Source: Obelidium mucronatum (taxonomy: Eukaryota > Chytridiomycota > Chytridiomycetes > Chytridiales > Chytriomycetaceae). From it: a stretch of 64,000 nt of DNA. Below, piece after piece: positions 11,101 to 21,042 of the stretch (the stretch's first letter is position 1; each line of letters opens with the position of its first letter). Under the pieces are notes generated by a model that did not search any database, was not told where the DNA came from, and saw only the letters and a list, made by a program, of their open reading frames with translations. The stretch covers positions 124,001 to 188,000 of the forward strand of contig JAIVFH010000043.1 in the NCBI GenBank assembly GCA_025765595.1. The letters run 5' to 3'. The translations under genes and the position numbers were made by a program.

Positions 11101-13144
11101 GAAACTGTTCAGTTTCCCATTTCTCAATTAAACGAAACGTATTATACGCAAATTCACTTTTACGTTTTGAAAATACTAATTCGCGATACCTTGTTGCTTG
11201 ATCAATAAATATTTGCGCCTGATGGTTTCCATCTGGTGACCTATTTGGTAACGCTTTAGAATCAGTATGAACACATCCCAAGATTCTATTAACGCTTTTA
11301 AGAGAAGATTCGATGGGTCTCCGCGTAATCTTCCCCGCAGCGCAATAAACACATCTCTCTTTAATTGGCAGTTTCTCTTTATTTGTTCGATTTGAAATTG
11401 AACCAATACCAACCACCATTCCACTATTCAGTGTATCACTAATTTTCCTATCACTTGCGTGGATCAAGCAGTGATGGAGGAAGGTTCTCGATGTGTACCC
11501 TACATCAAGCGGTGGATTGGATTTTGGCGTACTTAGTATAGTACTTTTCAAATCAAGGATTCTTTTACTCACAAATTTATGCGCGTGGAGTAAGCTCGGT
11601 AGAATTTGGCCAGTTTCTACTGAACTCGATTCCTGATGACCAGCCACTTTTGCTGTTTGGGTTGCATCAGTTTCCCATCTCTCCACAATCCCATCCGCTG
11701 TTAAGGAAGTGAATCCATCTTCCTCAACCGCGTTTTGTCTAATCTCACTCTCTAGACAAGTCAACTCACCCATATGTTGCTTCAAACTGTAAATCGTCCT
11801 CTTTCTGCCACTCTCAGAAGACGAATCCGTTTGTTGCACAGCAATAAATTCTTCAAAGTCCTCAGATTCCTCACTCGAATCAATTCCACTAGACTGAATA
11901 AAATTCGCAATTAAATCCTTGTCTATCATCGAATTTACGCTGTAGACATTGCGTGATTTCTTCAAATCGCACTTCTCAATGTTTCCCCGCAATGTTCGGT
12001 ATTCACCATTCACTCTTCGAGCAATTTCTTTATACTCCTTTTTCTCCAATAGGTTTCTTGTAAACCACACATTGGATTGGTTAAATACCACATATCCATC
12101 ATGCGAATCCAATATCGCCCCAACAGATATCAATCTGTCAGTCAAGTTTCGCTCAATTAATAGATCCTCGAGTAACCACTCCTGTTTCCCGATTTTGAAC
12201 ACAATATCCACTCTTCGTTCAATTTTCCGCGTTTCATCAGTTGCTGTGGTAATGGTAATTCCACCCGTTGGTTTCTCACTAATTACCTTTGCACCAATGG
12301 GTACGCTAGGAAACGCGTGAGGAACAGCTCCACTGTCCAAAACCGCTGATTCCTTATTCACAAGCAATGAGGTGGGTCCACTAATGATAGGAATTCCCCC
12401 TTCATCGAGCATCATCTCATCACACGAGTCTCTGGCTCCACCACCACTTCCATTCGCATTCAACAAACGAATGGCAAAACTCGGCTTCGCCGCATGGTTT
12501 CCAGATTGACCACTTGTTCCAGTAGAAGAGCCTCCACCGCTTCCACCTTCACCAGGACCATCCTTTCGCGATGGTTCAAAACCAGATGCATCAACTCTGC
12601 ATCCAGTGAGCTGATACAAGGTATTTGCCGCTGCCTTGATCTTTTGCTCATGGGTTAATCGCTGCACTTTTGCCGCAGCAAAACCCCCGCGCTGTTGGAA
12701 ACCTCCGCGTTGTTGGAATCCACCACGCTGTTGAAAACCACCACGCTGACCACCACGGCCTTCTTGGACACCACCACCGCGAGTTCCATGGAGATTCCCT
12801 CTAAATGGAGCTCCGCGGCCTCTTTGGTTCCCGCCACTGTAGTCTCCGCGCCCACCGCGATTTCCATTGAAACCACCGCGACCAACACCAACACTACCAC
12901 GACCACCTCCAAAGCCACCGCGACCTCCACGATCACCACCCGCGACTCTCATGTCTTTATACGGGTTTGGTGTGGTAGCGAGACAGTCTGGGTGAGTTTC
13001 CCAGTGTTGTTGACGCGTTTCTCCCTTGTAGCGCTCACACTTCTGCGCATTCTGAAGGTACTTACACTCGAATGGAGTACCATCAGCCCATGGGTGGTGC
13101 TGCTTATCACACCAAGCGCAATACACCCCACTGTCCACTTCCAT
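8108..13144 (-). CDS. pol: Copia-1 Pol polyprotein (protease, integrase, RT, RNase H), 3' end frameshifted
   Basis: The main frame 8315-13144 encodes about 1609 aa. In order it has a Cys/His-rich segment (CAWCDKQHHPW), a long RGG/RGGF repeat region (residues ~70-155), and the protease motif LDSGAVPHAF (~270). An integrase zinc region follows (HHCLIH...CVYCAAGK, ~555-605), then the integrase core with HTDSKA and later acidic residues. RT has FKARLVAAGYDQ, QLDVSTAFLYG and the catalytic YVDD. RNase H has FGDASYAQ and LSSTEAEY. The frame breaks near 8340. The expected continuation (QDNKSTIAVAMNP, then TKHIDTRVNFF...) lies in the other two frames down to 8108, so two single-base shifts separate the C-terminus. 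These may be assembly errors. Confidence 0.9.
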
Positions 13145-14251
13145 GCTATCACCAGCATATAACTTGATTTACCGGTTTTACTACAGGCATTAATCATCCG
13201 TGCCTTATACTCCGGTAACATTTTTAATGATAATTCCACGTTGTTGTTTTGATTGGTAAGTGCTGATACATTTGCCACGCTATACATCTGTCTAATGCAC
13301 TTTTCCAATGTCTTAATCAATTCATTGAAATCCAATTCGGCTGATTTATCGCCCGTGTGACTTTTCAATAGCTCGTTGAATTCAATAAAGTCATTTTGAT
13401 TCAACGGTACATAGTACATTATGTACCAGGATTAATCTGTCAATGTGTTTGCGATAAACTTCAGACCCAATAACTCCATCGCTATTTTCCTGCTTCCATT
13501 TCAGGTGATATTCGCGAATTTCGCCACATTGTAATTCGTCCTTATGTTTGTAGAATTGTTCCGAGACTTTCTCAAAGATTGCATCTGCTGTTCGCTCTTG
13601 ACTCAGTGCAATCCTTTTCAATATAATCCAGAATCTGCTGGACTGTCGTCAGATCCTTCATTTCATCTTGAAGGATCTTTTCGCATTTCTCGATGATCAT
13701 AGCATACATCTCATCATGGTAAGCAATGAGCGGTTTCTTTGCTGTGTTGTTTCGATCGACTACTTCGTTCTTTAACTTCATCTTCTTTTCCGTCTTATTG
13801 TACTCGTTCGTCAAAGACTTCATTTCTTTCTCGATCGTAATCTGCCATGCTTTCAAGATCACAGAATCCTCGTAGGTCTCGTCGCGTATCAGAGTCAAAC
13901 CACAGGATTGGTGAAAAGGTCCATTATACTGTCTCTTATTCACTGCCATCATCACTCTCGTTTTAGCTTCGTGCAATTTCTCATCGATGGCTGCTACGTT
14001 CCTCGTAGTATTGGTCAGTCTCAGCTTCGATGTTTGTGGGCAGTTCCAAGTTTCGACTGAATCCAGGGGCCCCATTGCGCTTAAAGATAAGCTCCCCACA
14101 TTGGTTTATCATCGAACTTGAATGCTTTTGACATCAGCTCTAGGTTCTCCAAGATCTCTGGGAGCTGACGCACGTTCATTCCCTTCTTCATGACTGGGAT
14201 CTTCTTTGCAAGCTCAGACTCCTTGATCTTGAACGACTTCACACTGTTCAT
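12949..14251 (-). CDS. gag: Copia-1 Gag, split over several frames
   Basis: Starts MNSVKSFKIKESELAK at 14251. The reading leaves its frame near 14085, continues as SVETWNCPQTSKLRLTN... to about 13572, then in a third frame (MKRIALSQERTADAIFEK) and in a fourth segment from 13419 (YYVPLNQNDFIEFNELL). All segments are helical and charged, as expected for a copia capsid protein. Each junction is consistent with a single-base shift. In the intact element Gag would probably run into or overlap Pol, which begins at 13144 with the Cys/His and RGG region. Confidence 0.65.
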
Positions 14252-14589
14252 TTTAGCTGTTTGATTTCGCTTTTGTTTGCTGTTGGTTGGTGGACTTGGA
14301 TCTAACTCTTTAGATCTTGTTTGTTTTTGTTGTAGTTCCTAATTTGTCAAAATGCGACAAATTCTCCTCTAGTCCCCTTTTAGTCCCCCATTCTAATAAA
14401 CACTCTTTCTCATTTATCTCTTTTATTATTTGATTTCTCAAATAAATTATCTCCATCTATAGTTTGTTGATCATCATCATGATCATTTTGTGATTTCTCC
14501 AAAATCACATATCAACGTGTTTTCCCTTCACTCTGGGTTTGTTGACTATTAACCTAGGATTTCGCATCCTTACAGGTTAGATAATGTCA

Positions 14590-14873
14590 TGTTAAGACGT
14601 GGACTTTCACGCCTAGTTCTCGGTCATCGCAACTGTTAATTCAGAGGTAAATCTTATCGTTTATTAATACAGAAACTGTTCGCTAACTCTCAACACACTT
14701 TATAACACTCTCGCAATCCTCCGATAACTTCGCTGTTGCGATAACGCTTGTGACATTAACATCCCAACCCGGTAAGGAATGCCACGGGAGTCGCGAGGGT
14801 TATGACTCTTGTTTCTGTACTAACAAACACATTAGTACTTGCAGTTTATACCAGCGAAACACGCGTTTCAACA
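14590..14873 (-). repeat. Copia-1 5' LTR
   Basis: 284 bp, partner of 7566-7848. Followed outside by TSD AGCTC, after which the Ty3 gag frame resumes. Confidence 0.95.
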
Positions 14874-14875
14874 AG

Positions 14876-15944
14876 CTCGAAGAGTTGCAACAGGGATCAG
14901 AAGAATACAAGACCACCAAAGAGAAAATCAAAGAACAGGAAGAGAGAGTGACGAACCTAAGAAAAGCAACCCAATTATACGCACACGAAGAAGCAACACA
15001 AGAGCAAACAAAGAAAAGACCCCTACAGGACGAGAAAACAACGAAGCCGCCCAAACTACCAGCCAACTCACCACACTACAAGAGCACAACAGCAACGGCA
15101 GTGGAAGTACTGAAGCACGGTGATGAATGTAGGAAGATGCTCGCGCTGTTCCCAAACGAATCAGAAGCAAACAAGGCATGCTTGATCGCACAGACCGTCG
15201 ACAGTGCCACACACAGGCGTATCGGAAATCACAGCAACAGCGAATCGCTCACGGCAGCATTGTTGGAAGATAACCTAGGACAAGACTACGAAACAAACAG
15301 CACTAAGAGACGAACTGCTGAAACTGGTACGCATCCCGGAGAAATGGAGAGCAGGGCAAATCCGCGAGGCGCACAACACCCTGCAACTCGCAGCCAGTTA
15401 TATCGGGACTAGAAGATTTGAAGACCTCTACATCCGAATTTTGCCTCGTAATCTCCACAGCATCGCATTGGCAGAAAGGAACTCCGAAACAACGGCAAGG
15501 TTCAAAGCGGTCGAAGAGTACGCAAGGAAGACAGAAACAGTTCCTGCAAGAGTTGAGCAATCGGGATCAACAAACGACTGGCAAATCAGACAAACCGGAC
15601 CCTTACCCGACCAATGCAGCCTGCACCCGTTCATGCGACACACAAACACAGAATGCAGAACCCAAAAGAAAGTACGAGAAACAGCAACCACGGCCACGAA
15701 AACGGCGTCAAAACCAACCGAAGGACCAAACAGATGCGATCACTGCTCGGAACTGAGCAAATCCGATGCCAGAGTGAACCCTCATCATCCAACGGAAAGA
15801 TGTTTCAGATTGCACCCGGAACTCAGAAACGAACGCCAGATTACCGTTAAAGCCTTCAACATTGGGGACACCGAAGAAGAAGCAGTCGATGAGCACGACG
15901 ATGAGCACGCGGTAGCAGAGACATTCCTGAACGGACTCAGTTGA
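14876..15944 (+). CDS. gag: Ty3 gag, 3' part, with one frame change
   Basis: Continues the gag frame across the insertion (LKL|EELQQGSEEYKTTKEK). The first frame runs to 15412. From about 15295 the better coding frame is the next one (LLKLVRIPEKWRAGQIREAH), open to 15944. It includes Cys/His motifs CSLHPFMRHTNTEC and CDHC...HHPTERC that resemble Gag nucleic-acid-binding knuckles. The frame change at about 15290 is preceded by a TAG in the downstream frame, so it is probably a mutation or assembly indel rather than the gag-pol frameshift. Confidence 0.75.
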
Positions 15945-16037
15945 AGGAAGCCCCTCGAATTTCTACTTTTTATTTTTCTTCCTTCTTTCTCCCAGATTCC
16001 GTAAATCCCTCAGTGATCAAAGTAACAATAATAATAA

Positions 16038-16038
<1 letters not shown>

Positions 16039-16064
<26 letters not shown>
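16039..16064 (+). repeat. AAT microsatellite and A26 tract between Ty3 gag and pol
   Basis: A short (AAT)n run followed by 26 A sits in the 140-nt gap between the gag stop (15944) and the protease ATG (16086). Confidence 0.9.
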
Positions 16065-16068
<4 letters not shown>

Positions 16069-16085
16069 CCAGAAAGATCGACGGA

Positions 16086-16640
16086 ATGCACTGGAGATCA
16101 GCAAGAGACAACTTCATTAGATACTTGGCCCTAGCATCGGTGGCAGGGACGGCAGCACAATGGGACGAACCCGATGAGCGGAACGAAACCCCGCTGACAC
16201 CGCGAGTTGCAAAAGAAAGGGACTACAACCCCATATACACCGATCTCCACGCGAGGATGAAGAAAAAAGCAGAGGATAACACAAAGATTCCTAACACCGT
16301 CATCGGACCAAGCGCGCTGTTAGAACCGGGACCAATATACCACAGCATGGTCCAGATCAACGGCATTACTCAATTGGCGATGATCGACGACGGTGCGCAA
16401 GTGACAAGGATCAACAAAACATGGGCCAACAAAAACGGAATATTCACCAAAGAAATAAGTACAGAAACAATCACAATGGCAGATTGCAAGGCACGAAAAG
16501 TCGTATGCGAAATCTCGGACAAAATCAAATTCGCAAATTTCAGGGGCAACAGCACTATGCGGAACGTGATATTAGCTCGAAACCCGAAACAGATAGTGAC
16601 AATAGGTAAAACAGAAATAACAATAATAATAACAATATAA
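16086..16640 (+). CDS. pol: Ty3 protease region
   Basis: Frame of 184 aa from MHWRSARDNFIRY. The retropepsin-like core is at AMIDDGAQVTRINKTW (residues ~98-113), where the usual D-(S/T)-G is D-D-G. The frame ends in an ATA/AAT microsatellite (about 16612-16635) that shifts it out of register with the RT frame. The RT frame is open from 16633, so an expansion or error at the repeat probably separates two parts of one polyprotein. Confidence 0.8.
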   Translation: MHWRSARDNFIRYLALASVAGTAAQWDEPDERNETPLTPRVAKERDYNPIYTDLHARMKKKAEDNTKIPNTVIGPSALLEPGPIYHSMVQINGITQLAMIDDGAQVTRINKTWANKNGIFTKEISTETITMADCKARKVVCEISDKIKFANFRGNSTMRNVILARNPKQIVTIGKTEITIIITI

Positions 16641-19600
16641 AACGTTAACCAATCTGCCTGTAGGAACGGACGTCGCCCCACAACTCAATCTAGGACCAGA
16701 CAACCTAGACCCAATCGGAGACGCGATCAAACCCGAACCCTTCGACACCCGCAGAGAAAGAATAGTATCATGCCCAGAAGAAACCTTATCGGACGAAGAC
16801 GAAAAAGCAAGGAGAAAATTCTTAGAGGATATCAAACCAGCGCTACAAAGGAACGCAGCGATCCCCAAAAACGCAAAAGCAAACATCGCAGGGTCGGAAA
16901 TAACAATAGACCTATACGATAACGCCCAACCGTCGAGGATCAAACAATATAAGATACCCCAATCACGGCACCCAGTTGTAGACGAGCAGATAAAGAAATG
17001 GAAAGAAGAAGGAAGCGTAAGATTAGTGGAAGGAAGCGCCAACTGGACAAGCCCGCTTATAGCACCCCCAAGGATCCAGAATGGAATCGTCACAAAATAC
17101 AGAGTCTGTCTAGACTTGAGAAGACTAAACAGTCAGACGAAACCATACAATAGAGAATTCCCCACATGCAGAGACAGTCTGGAACAGGCGGCCGAAGCTA
17201 AAGTAATGTCAGTTATAGATCTCGAAGGCGCCTACCAGCAATGCTCATTACGCAAAGAAGACCAAGAACTCACAACGTTTTCGTGGAAAGGAGAGCTACT
17301 CTGTTTCACATCACCACCATTTGGACTGCGCAACATGCCAGCCCAATTTCAACAACTAATGGAGAAAGTCTTACCTCAAAATACGCCAACCATAGTCTAC
17401 ATGGACGATATATGCGTACACTCAAAATCATGGGAAGAACACACAAGAGACACCATAGAGACGCTCGACACACTAACAAAAGCAAACTTACGAATCAAAC
17501 CTAGCAAATGCCAATTTGGACACACCCAGGTCAAACTTCTAGGATTCGTGAAGAGCGCAGACGGAATAAGCATAGACCCAGGGAGATTAGACGCGATTAG
17601 AAACTGGAAAACTCCAAGGCAGAACGGAATAGGGAAGGACTTCACCGGAGTGAGCAACATGCTGGGATTCCTCAACTACCTGAGAGACCACATACCAATG
17701 TACTCGACGCTTGCAGCAAAACTAGAAGAGATAAAGAACGCAAAGAATTTAGAGAAAGCATGGACCGATGACGTGGAAGCCTCATTCCAAGCGTTGGTAG
17801 CGATGGCAGCAGAAGCACCAATTTTGTCACTACCGGACTACAACCATCCCTTCAGAATTGCATGCGATGCATCAAACTTGGGAGTCGGCGCAATGTTATA
17901 CCAAGAAATAGATGGTAAAAGACGATACATTAGATTTTGCTCGAAAACATTGTCAGACAGACAGTCACGGTACTTGGCGACCCACAAAGAATGCCTAGCG
18001 ATTGCATTCGCACTGGACAAATTCCACCCGGTCGTATACGGAACAAAATTTGTCCTAGAGACGGACCACAAAGCGCTTACCTACCTATTTGGGCAGAAAG
18101 AACTGAATGTGATTCTGCAAGGATGGATAGATAAGTTCCTCTCTTACGATTTCTCAGTGACGCACATAGCGGGGATTAAGAACAGGCTACCCGACCATCT
18201 GAGCAGGATACTCACAACATTCGAAACGCAACTGCCTGCCGTACGTTTGGGAAAACAACAAGGCGGATCATCGTCCAGTGAGAATGGAGGCATATTGGTA
18301 AAAGACATGATGGAAATGGACAATGAGCTTGCGGACGAATTCGCAGACGCCCCTATAGAGATGAAGAATCTAGAGTTGCAAAATACTAGTGACAGACAGT
18401 CGCCGCCGGTAGAAGAAAGACAAGCTTTGTTGGAGAGTACTCATGCACAAGGCCACGGAGCACCCGAAGCTATGGTACGCAAGTTGTGGGAAGAAGGATG
18501 GGTATGGCCAAACATGCTGAGCGAAGCGAAGAAAATCACAAGCCACTGCCCGGAATGTCAGAAATGGAATGTAGCAAAACGAGGTTTTCATCCAATGAGG
18601 TCTATTGCGGCGAATTTACCTTTCGACCATGTTGCCATAGACTGTTTTTCAGTCTCTACAACATCTCTGCAAGGTTATAACCATGTCCTGTCTCTGACAG
18701 ACGTTGCAACAAAATTTACGATATTGCGCCCATTGAAAACAAAGGAGATGACTGAGATGACGAGCACTTTACTGCAGATATTTTGCGATTTTGGTTTCCC
18801 AAAAATATTACAATCAGACAACGGTTCGGAATTCGTGAATAAGCTCGTGAAAGGACTTATGGAAACAGGAAAAGTGGATTTTCGTCAATCGACACCATAT
18901 AATCCACAAGGAAACGGACTCGCGGAACGCCACGTAGGAATGTCACAAGATTTGTTCAAGAAACTATTGAAAGGGAACTTCGAACAATGGGAATCCATCA
19001 TCCCATGGGTGCAGTATTTGAACAACCTTAAGATATCCAGGACTCACAAATCGAGCCCCTTCAGTTTGATGTTCGCAAGACTAGCAAACCAATTGACGGA
19101 TTATTCATACAGCGAAGCAGCTACGATGTCCTTAGAAGAATTGCAAGCCCGCAGCGACAGGATGCATGATTTAGTATTTCCCACAATAGCAGAATCGACA
19201 AAGTACTATAACACTTACATGAAATTAAAGTACGATAAGAAATTCCACGTCAAAAAGGAACTTTTCCCTATTGACTCATACGTGATGGCAACCACAGAGA
19301 GACGGAGCTCTAAGGATGAACCAAGATACGAGGGTCCTTATAAAGTCATGCGTCGGACTAAAGCAGGAACGTACGTACTGCTAGACAGAGACGGTCACTT
19401 GCTCCACAGGGAATACTCACCACATCAGATGAAATTAATATCCGGAGACCTCTCAGACGACTGGTTCCTCACAGGATCGGTGGCAGCAATTCTAGACCAT
19501 GCCGAAGTGGATGGCGCTATGGTTTACTTGGTCCGCTGGGAGAACTTACCAAAGGAGGAAACGTCGTGGATACCGTACTCCGATTTCCAAGATACCGTTA

Positions 19601-19701
19601 TGATAACGAATTACCATAAACGGCTCCTCTCGAAGAAAAGGAAAGCGGTGGGAGCCACCGTCGATACCAAAGGGAAACGACGAGCCACTAAGGAAGACTG
19701 A
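16633..19701 (+). CDS. pol: Ty3 Pol: reverse transcriptase, RNase H, integrase, chromodomain
   Basis: Open frame from the last upstream stop (16632) to 19701. It has no clear ATG of its own and continues the protease polyprotein. RT: YRVCLDLRRLN, VIDLEGAYQQ, FTSPPFGLRNMPAQFQ and the catalytic YMDD near 17400. RNase H: IACDASNLGVGAMLYQE and ETDHKALTYLF. Integrase: HHCC zinc region (HAQGHG...CPECQKW), then catalytic D (AIDCFS), D (QSDNGSEF) and E (GLAERHVG). A chromodomain at the C-terminus (AAILDHAEVDG...VRWENLPKEETSWIPY) identifies a chromovirus, whose integration may be guided by histone marks (known for the group). Confidence 0.95.
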   Translation, partial: QYKTLTNLPVGTDVAPQLNLGPDNLDPIGDAIKPEPFDTRRERIVSCPEETLSDEDEKARRKFLEDIKPALQRNAAIPKNAKANIAGSEITIDLYDNAQPSRIKQYKIPQSRHPVVDEQIKKWKEEGSVRLVEGSANWTSPLIAPPRIQNGIVTKYRVCLDLRRLNSQTKPYNREFPTCRDSLEQAAEAKVMSVIDLEGAYQQCSLRKEDQELTTFSWKGELLCFTSPPFGLRNMPAQFQQLMEKVLPQNTPTIVYMDDICVHSKSWEEHTRDTIETLDTLTKANLRIKPSKCQFGHTQVKLLGFVKSADGISIDPGRLDAIRNWKTPRQNGIGKDFTGVSNMLGFLNYLRDHIPMYSTLAAKLEEIKNAKNLEKAWTDDVEASFQALVAMAAEAPILSLPDYNHPFRIACDASNLGVGAMLYQEIDGKRRYIRFCSKTLSDRQSRYLATHKECLAIAFALDKFHPVVYGTKFVLETDHKALTYLFGQKELNVILQGWIDKFLSYDFSVTHIAGIKNRLPDHLSRILTTFETQLPAVRLGKQQGGSSSSENGGILVKDMMEMDNELADEFADAPIEMKNLELQNTSDRQSPPVEERQALLESTHAQGHGAPEAMVRKLWEEGWVWPNMLSEAKKITSHCPECQKWNVAKRGFHPMRSIAANLPFDHVAIDCFSVSTTSLQGYNHVLSLTDVATKFTILRPLKTKEMTEMTSTLLQIFCDFGFPKILQSDNGSEFVNKLVKGLMETGKVDFRQSTPYNPQGNGLAERHVGMSQDLFKKLLKGNFEQWESIIPWVQYLNNLKISRTHKSSPFSLMFARLANQLTDYSYSEAATMSLEELQARSDRMHDLVFPTIAESTKYYNTYMKLKYDKKFHVKKELFPIDSYVMATTERRSSKDEPRYEGPYKVMRRTKAGTYVLLDRDGHLLHREYSPHQMKLISGDLSDDWFLTGSVAAILDHAEVDGAMVYLVRWENLPKEETSWIPYSDFQDTVMITNYHKRLLSKKRKAVGATVDTKGKRRATKED

Positions 19702-19806
19702 CACACTTCATCATAGTCTTCCTCCTCCTTTCTATTTCATTCCTTTTATATTCTTCCTCCTCCTTTCTATTCTATTCCTTCATTGCACTCAGTCTGGGGG
19801 GGGTGA

Positions 19807-19917
19807 TGTCGTCGGAGCTATAACCCTAACTTCTAGAAGATATAAGAAACACAATAAAGATGGATATCCAAGGGATTCTAACCTCGCACACCCGGGAAAT
19901 CCCGAAGACAGTCCATA
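19807..19917 (+). repeat. Ty3 element 3' LTR (111 bp)
   Basis: Identical by eye to 6408-6518. Preceded by tctgggggggggtga (polypurine tract) and followed by TSD TAGGC. Confidence 0.95.
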
Positions 19918-19935
19918 TAGGCTGTTGAATATATG

Positions 19936-20460
19936 TCAAGGTGTCGGGATGGCCGTGTCAGAAGAGGTACGAACGCCACATTCAAGCCTCAAAGCAAGCA
20001 CAGCACCGTGATAGGCAGCGTCGAGTTCTTGTTTGCAGCTTTCATGGCGACGCTCAGCAAATGTCTCGAGATCCTCAATGGACATGTTATCCACGTCTAC
20101 GGTATTGAGAGCGTGGAATCTACTATAAATTTCAGAAGTTGATGCGACCGGATGAACGGCTGGTGTGGCATCGATGGCTCCGGCGCTAGCTACTGCGTCG
20201 GTTATTTCTTCCAAATCAGGGACTTCAGTGCCTGGATTTCCACCGCCAACAGGATTCACTTCACCATGCGGAAGAATAATTGCAGTAACTGGATGGAAGT
20301 GTGGTGGTGGGAGCCACAGCCGAGTGGGATCGTTTGGGTTGACGAAATTATCCGCAAACCGGTTCTGCTGAGCTTGAGATGGAGTCGCTTCAGCTGGATT
20401 TTCGAAACCAGTTACTGATTGAACTTGAACCATAGTGGCGGCCACCAAGAGGCTGAACAT
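19936..20460 (-). CDS. Small secreted-type LE/HD family protein (copy A)
   Basis: Intronless 174-aa frame. It begins MFSLLVAATMVQVQSVTG, which looks like a short signal peptide, followed by a Pro/Asn-rich region with the box RFADNFVNPNDPTRLWLPPP. The conserved C-terminal module is NMSIEDLETFAERRHESCKQ plus the following ELDAAY helix. It is a close paralogue of the gene at 21043-21612, sharing most of its length and its promoter region, and a distant one of 21842-22402. The Ty3 element lies only 13-18 bp past its stop codon. Function unknown. The single Cys in the module could form an intermolecular disulfide (inference). Confidence 0.75.
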   Translation of the reverse strand: MFSLLVAATMVQVQSVTGFENPAEATPSQAQQNRFADNFVNPNDPTRLWLPPPHFHPVTAIILPHGEVNPVGGGNPGTEVPDLEEITDAVASAGAIDATPAVHPVASTSEIYSRFHALNTVDVDNMSIEDLETFAERRHESCKQELDAAYHGAVLALRLECGVRTSSDTAIPTP

Positions 20461-21042
20461 GACGCTGTGTTTTGCTAGTTTTCGTTGGCTAACCGTGTTG
20501 ATGTAAACAACGGCTCAGCACCCAAAAAAAAATAACAATCAAATCTCGTCAAATTCTTGGAAACAAAAGGATGAATAATATACTTTTAAGTTTATTTCTT
20601 GTAACCAACAGCCCCGATTTGCTACGCCAAGGCGCATTCAAAATTTACGATTTGGATGGATGAAGTTAACTACAATGAAGCCGTTCTGAATGTAGTTTGA
20701 TATGGAGCCACTTCAGCTGGATTATTAAGACCGTTTGCTGAATGGATTTCAATCGGGGACCTGGACCAAGAGACTGAATAATAGAGTTGGAACTTCGGGT
20801 GTTTCTTGGGTTTTTGATACCAAACGCCCCAAACTATAAATGAAATTGAGCATAAAAGAGGACAAAAGGGTGGAGAACAATCGAAATATTTGCGATTATC
20901 AAACATTTTAGTTTCCGCACTCAAAAAACACAGTTGAGATTTATTTACACAAACGTACATTGTATTTTATCTCCCTCCATCACACCCACTACAAACTTAG
21001 GCATATGGAAGGTAAGAATTATGTTTTTTTTTTAATTTGAGT
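20461..21042 (-). repeat. Duplicated intergenic segment with an N-terminal relic of the same gene family
   Basis: About 20477-20650 matches 21655-21830, including the block cggctcagcacccaaaaaa, a TCTCGTCAAATTCTTGGAAA box and the 'accaacagccccgatt' block. It is the promoter plus upstream-gene 3' end copied with the gene. At 20670-20770 (minus) the reading ANGLNNPAEVAPYQTTFRTA resembles VTGFENPAEATPSQAQQNRF of copies A and B, which marks a broken third copy. About 20916-21055 matches 6241-6407 across the transposon block. Confidence 0.7.

Larger units (their letters stand above)
7566..14873 (-). mobile_element. Ty1/copia LTR retrotransposon 1, nested in the Ty3 gag gene
   Basis: Bounded by LTRs 7566-7848 (283 bp) and 14590-14873 (284 bp), which differ mainly by one T in a TT/TTT run. 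TSD AGCTC lies at 7561-7565 and 14874-14878. The element reads on the minus strand: 5' LTR on the right, gag (14251 to about 13.0 kb), pol (to 8108), then a G-rich polypurine tract (complement of ccccccc, about 7849-7855) abutting the 3' LTR on the left. Domain order protease-integrase-RT-RNase H identifies the copia superfamily. It is younger than the host Ty3 copy. Confidence 0.95.
6408..19917 (+). mobile_element. Ty3/Gypsy chromovirus LTR retrotransposon, interrupted by a copia element
   Basis: Bounded by two 111-bp LTRs that are identical by eye (6408-6518 and 19807-19917), each starting TGTCGTCGGAG and ending AGTCCATA. The 5-bp target duplication TAGGC occurs at 6403-6407 and 19918-19922. 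A polypurine tract (run of G) directly precedes the 3' LTR. Internal order is leader, gag, protease, reverse transcriptase, RNase H, integrase and a C-terminal chromodomain, which is the Ty3/chromovirus order. The paralogous flank at 21030-21060 shows the empty site (taggctattgaatatatg). The copia element at 7566-14873 splits gag. Identical LTRs imply a recent insertion. Confidence 0.95.

Noticed and set aside
12655..13162. Long frames opposite the RGG repeat region of copia-1
   Set aside because: They are repeat-driven shadows of the Gly/Arg-rich Pol segment on the other strand.
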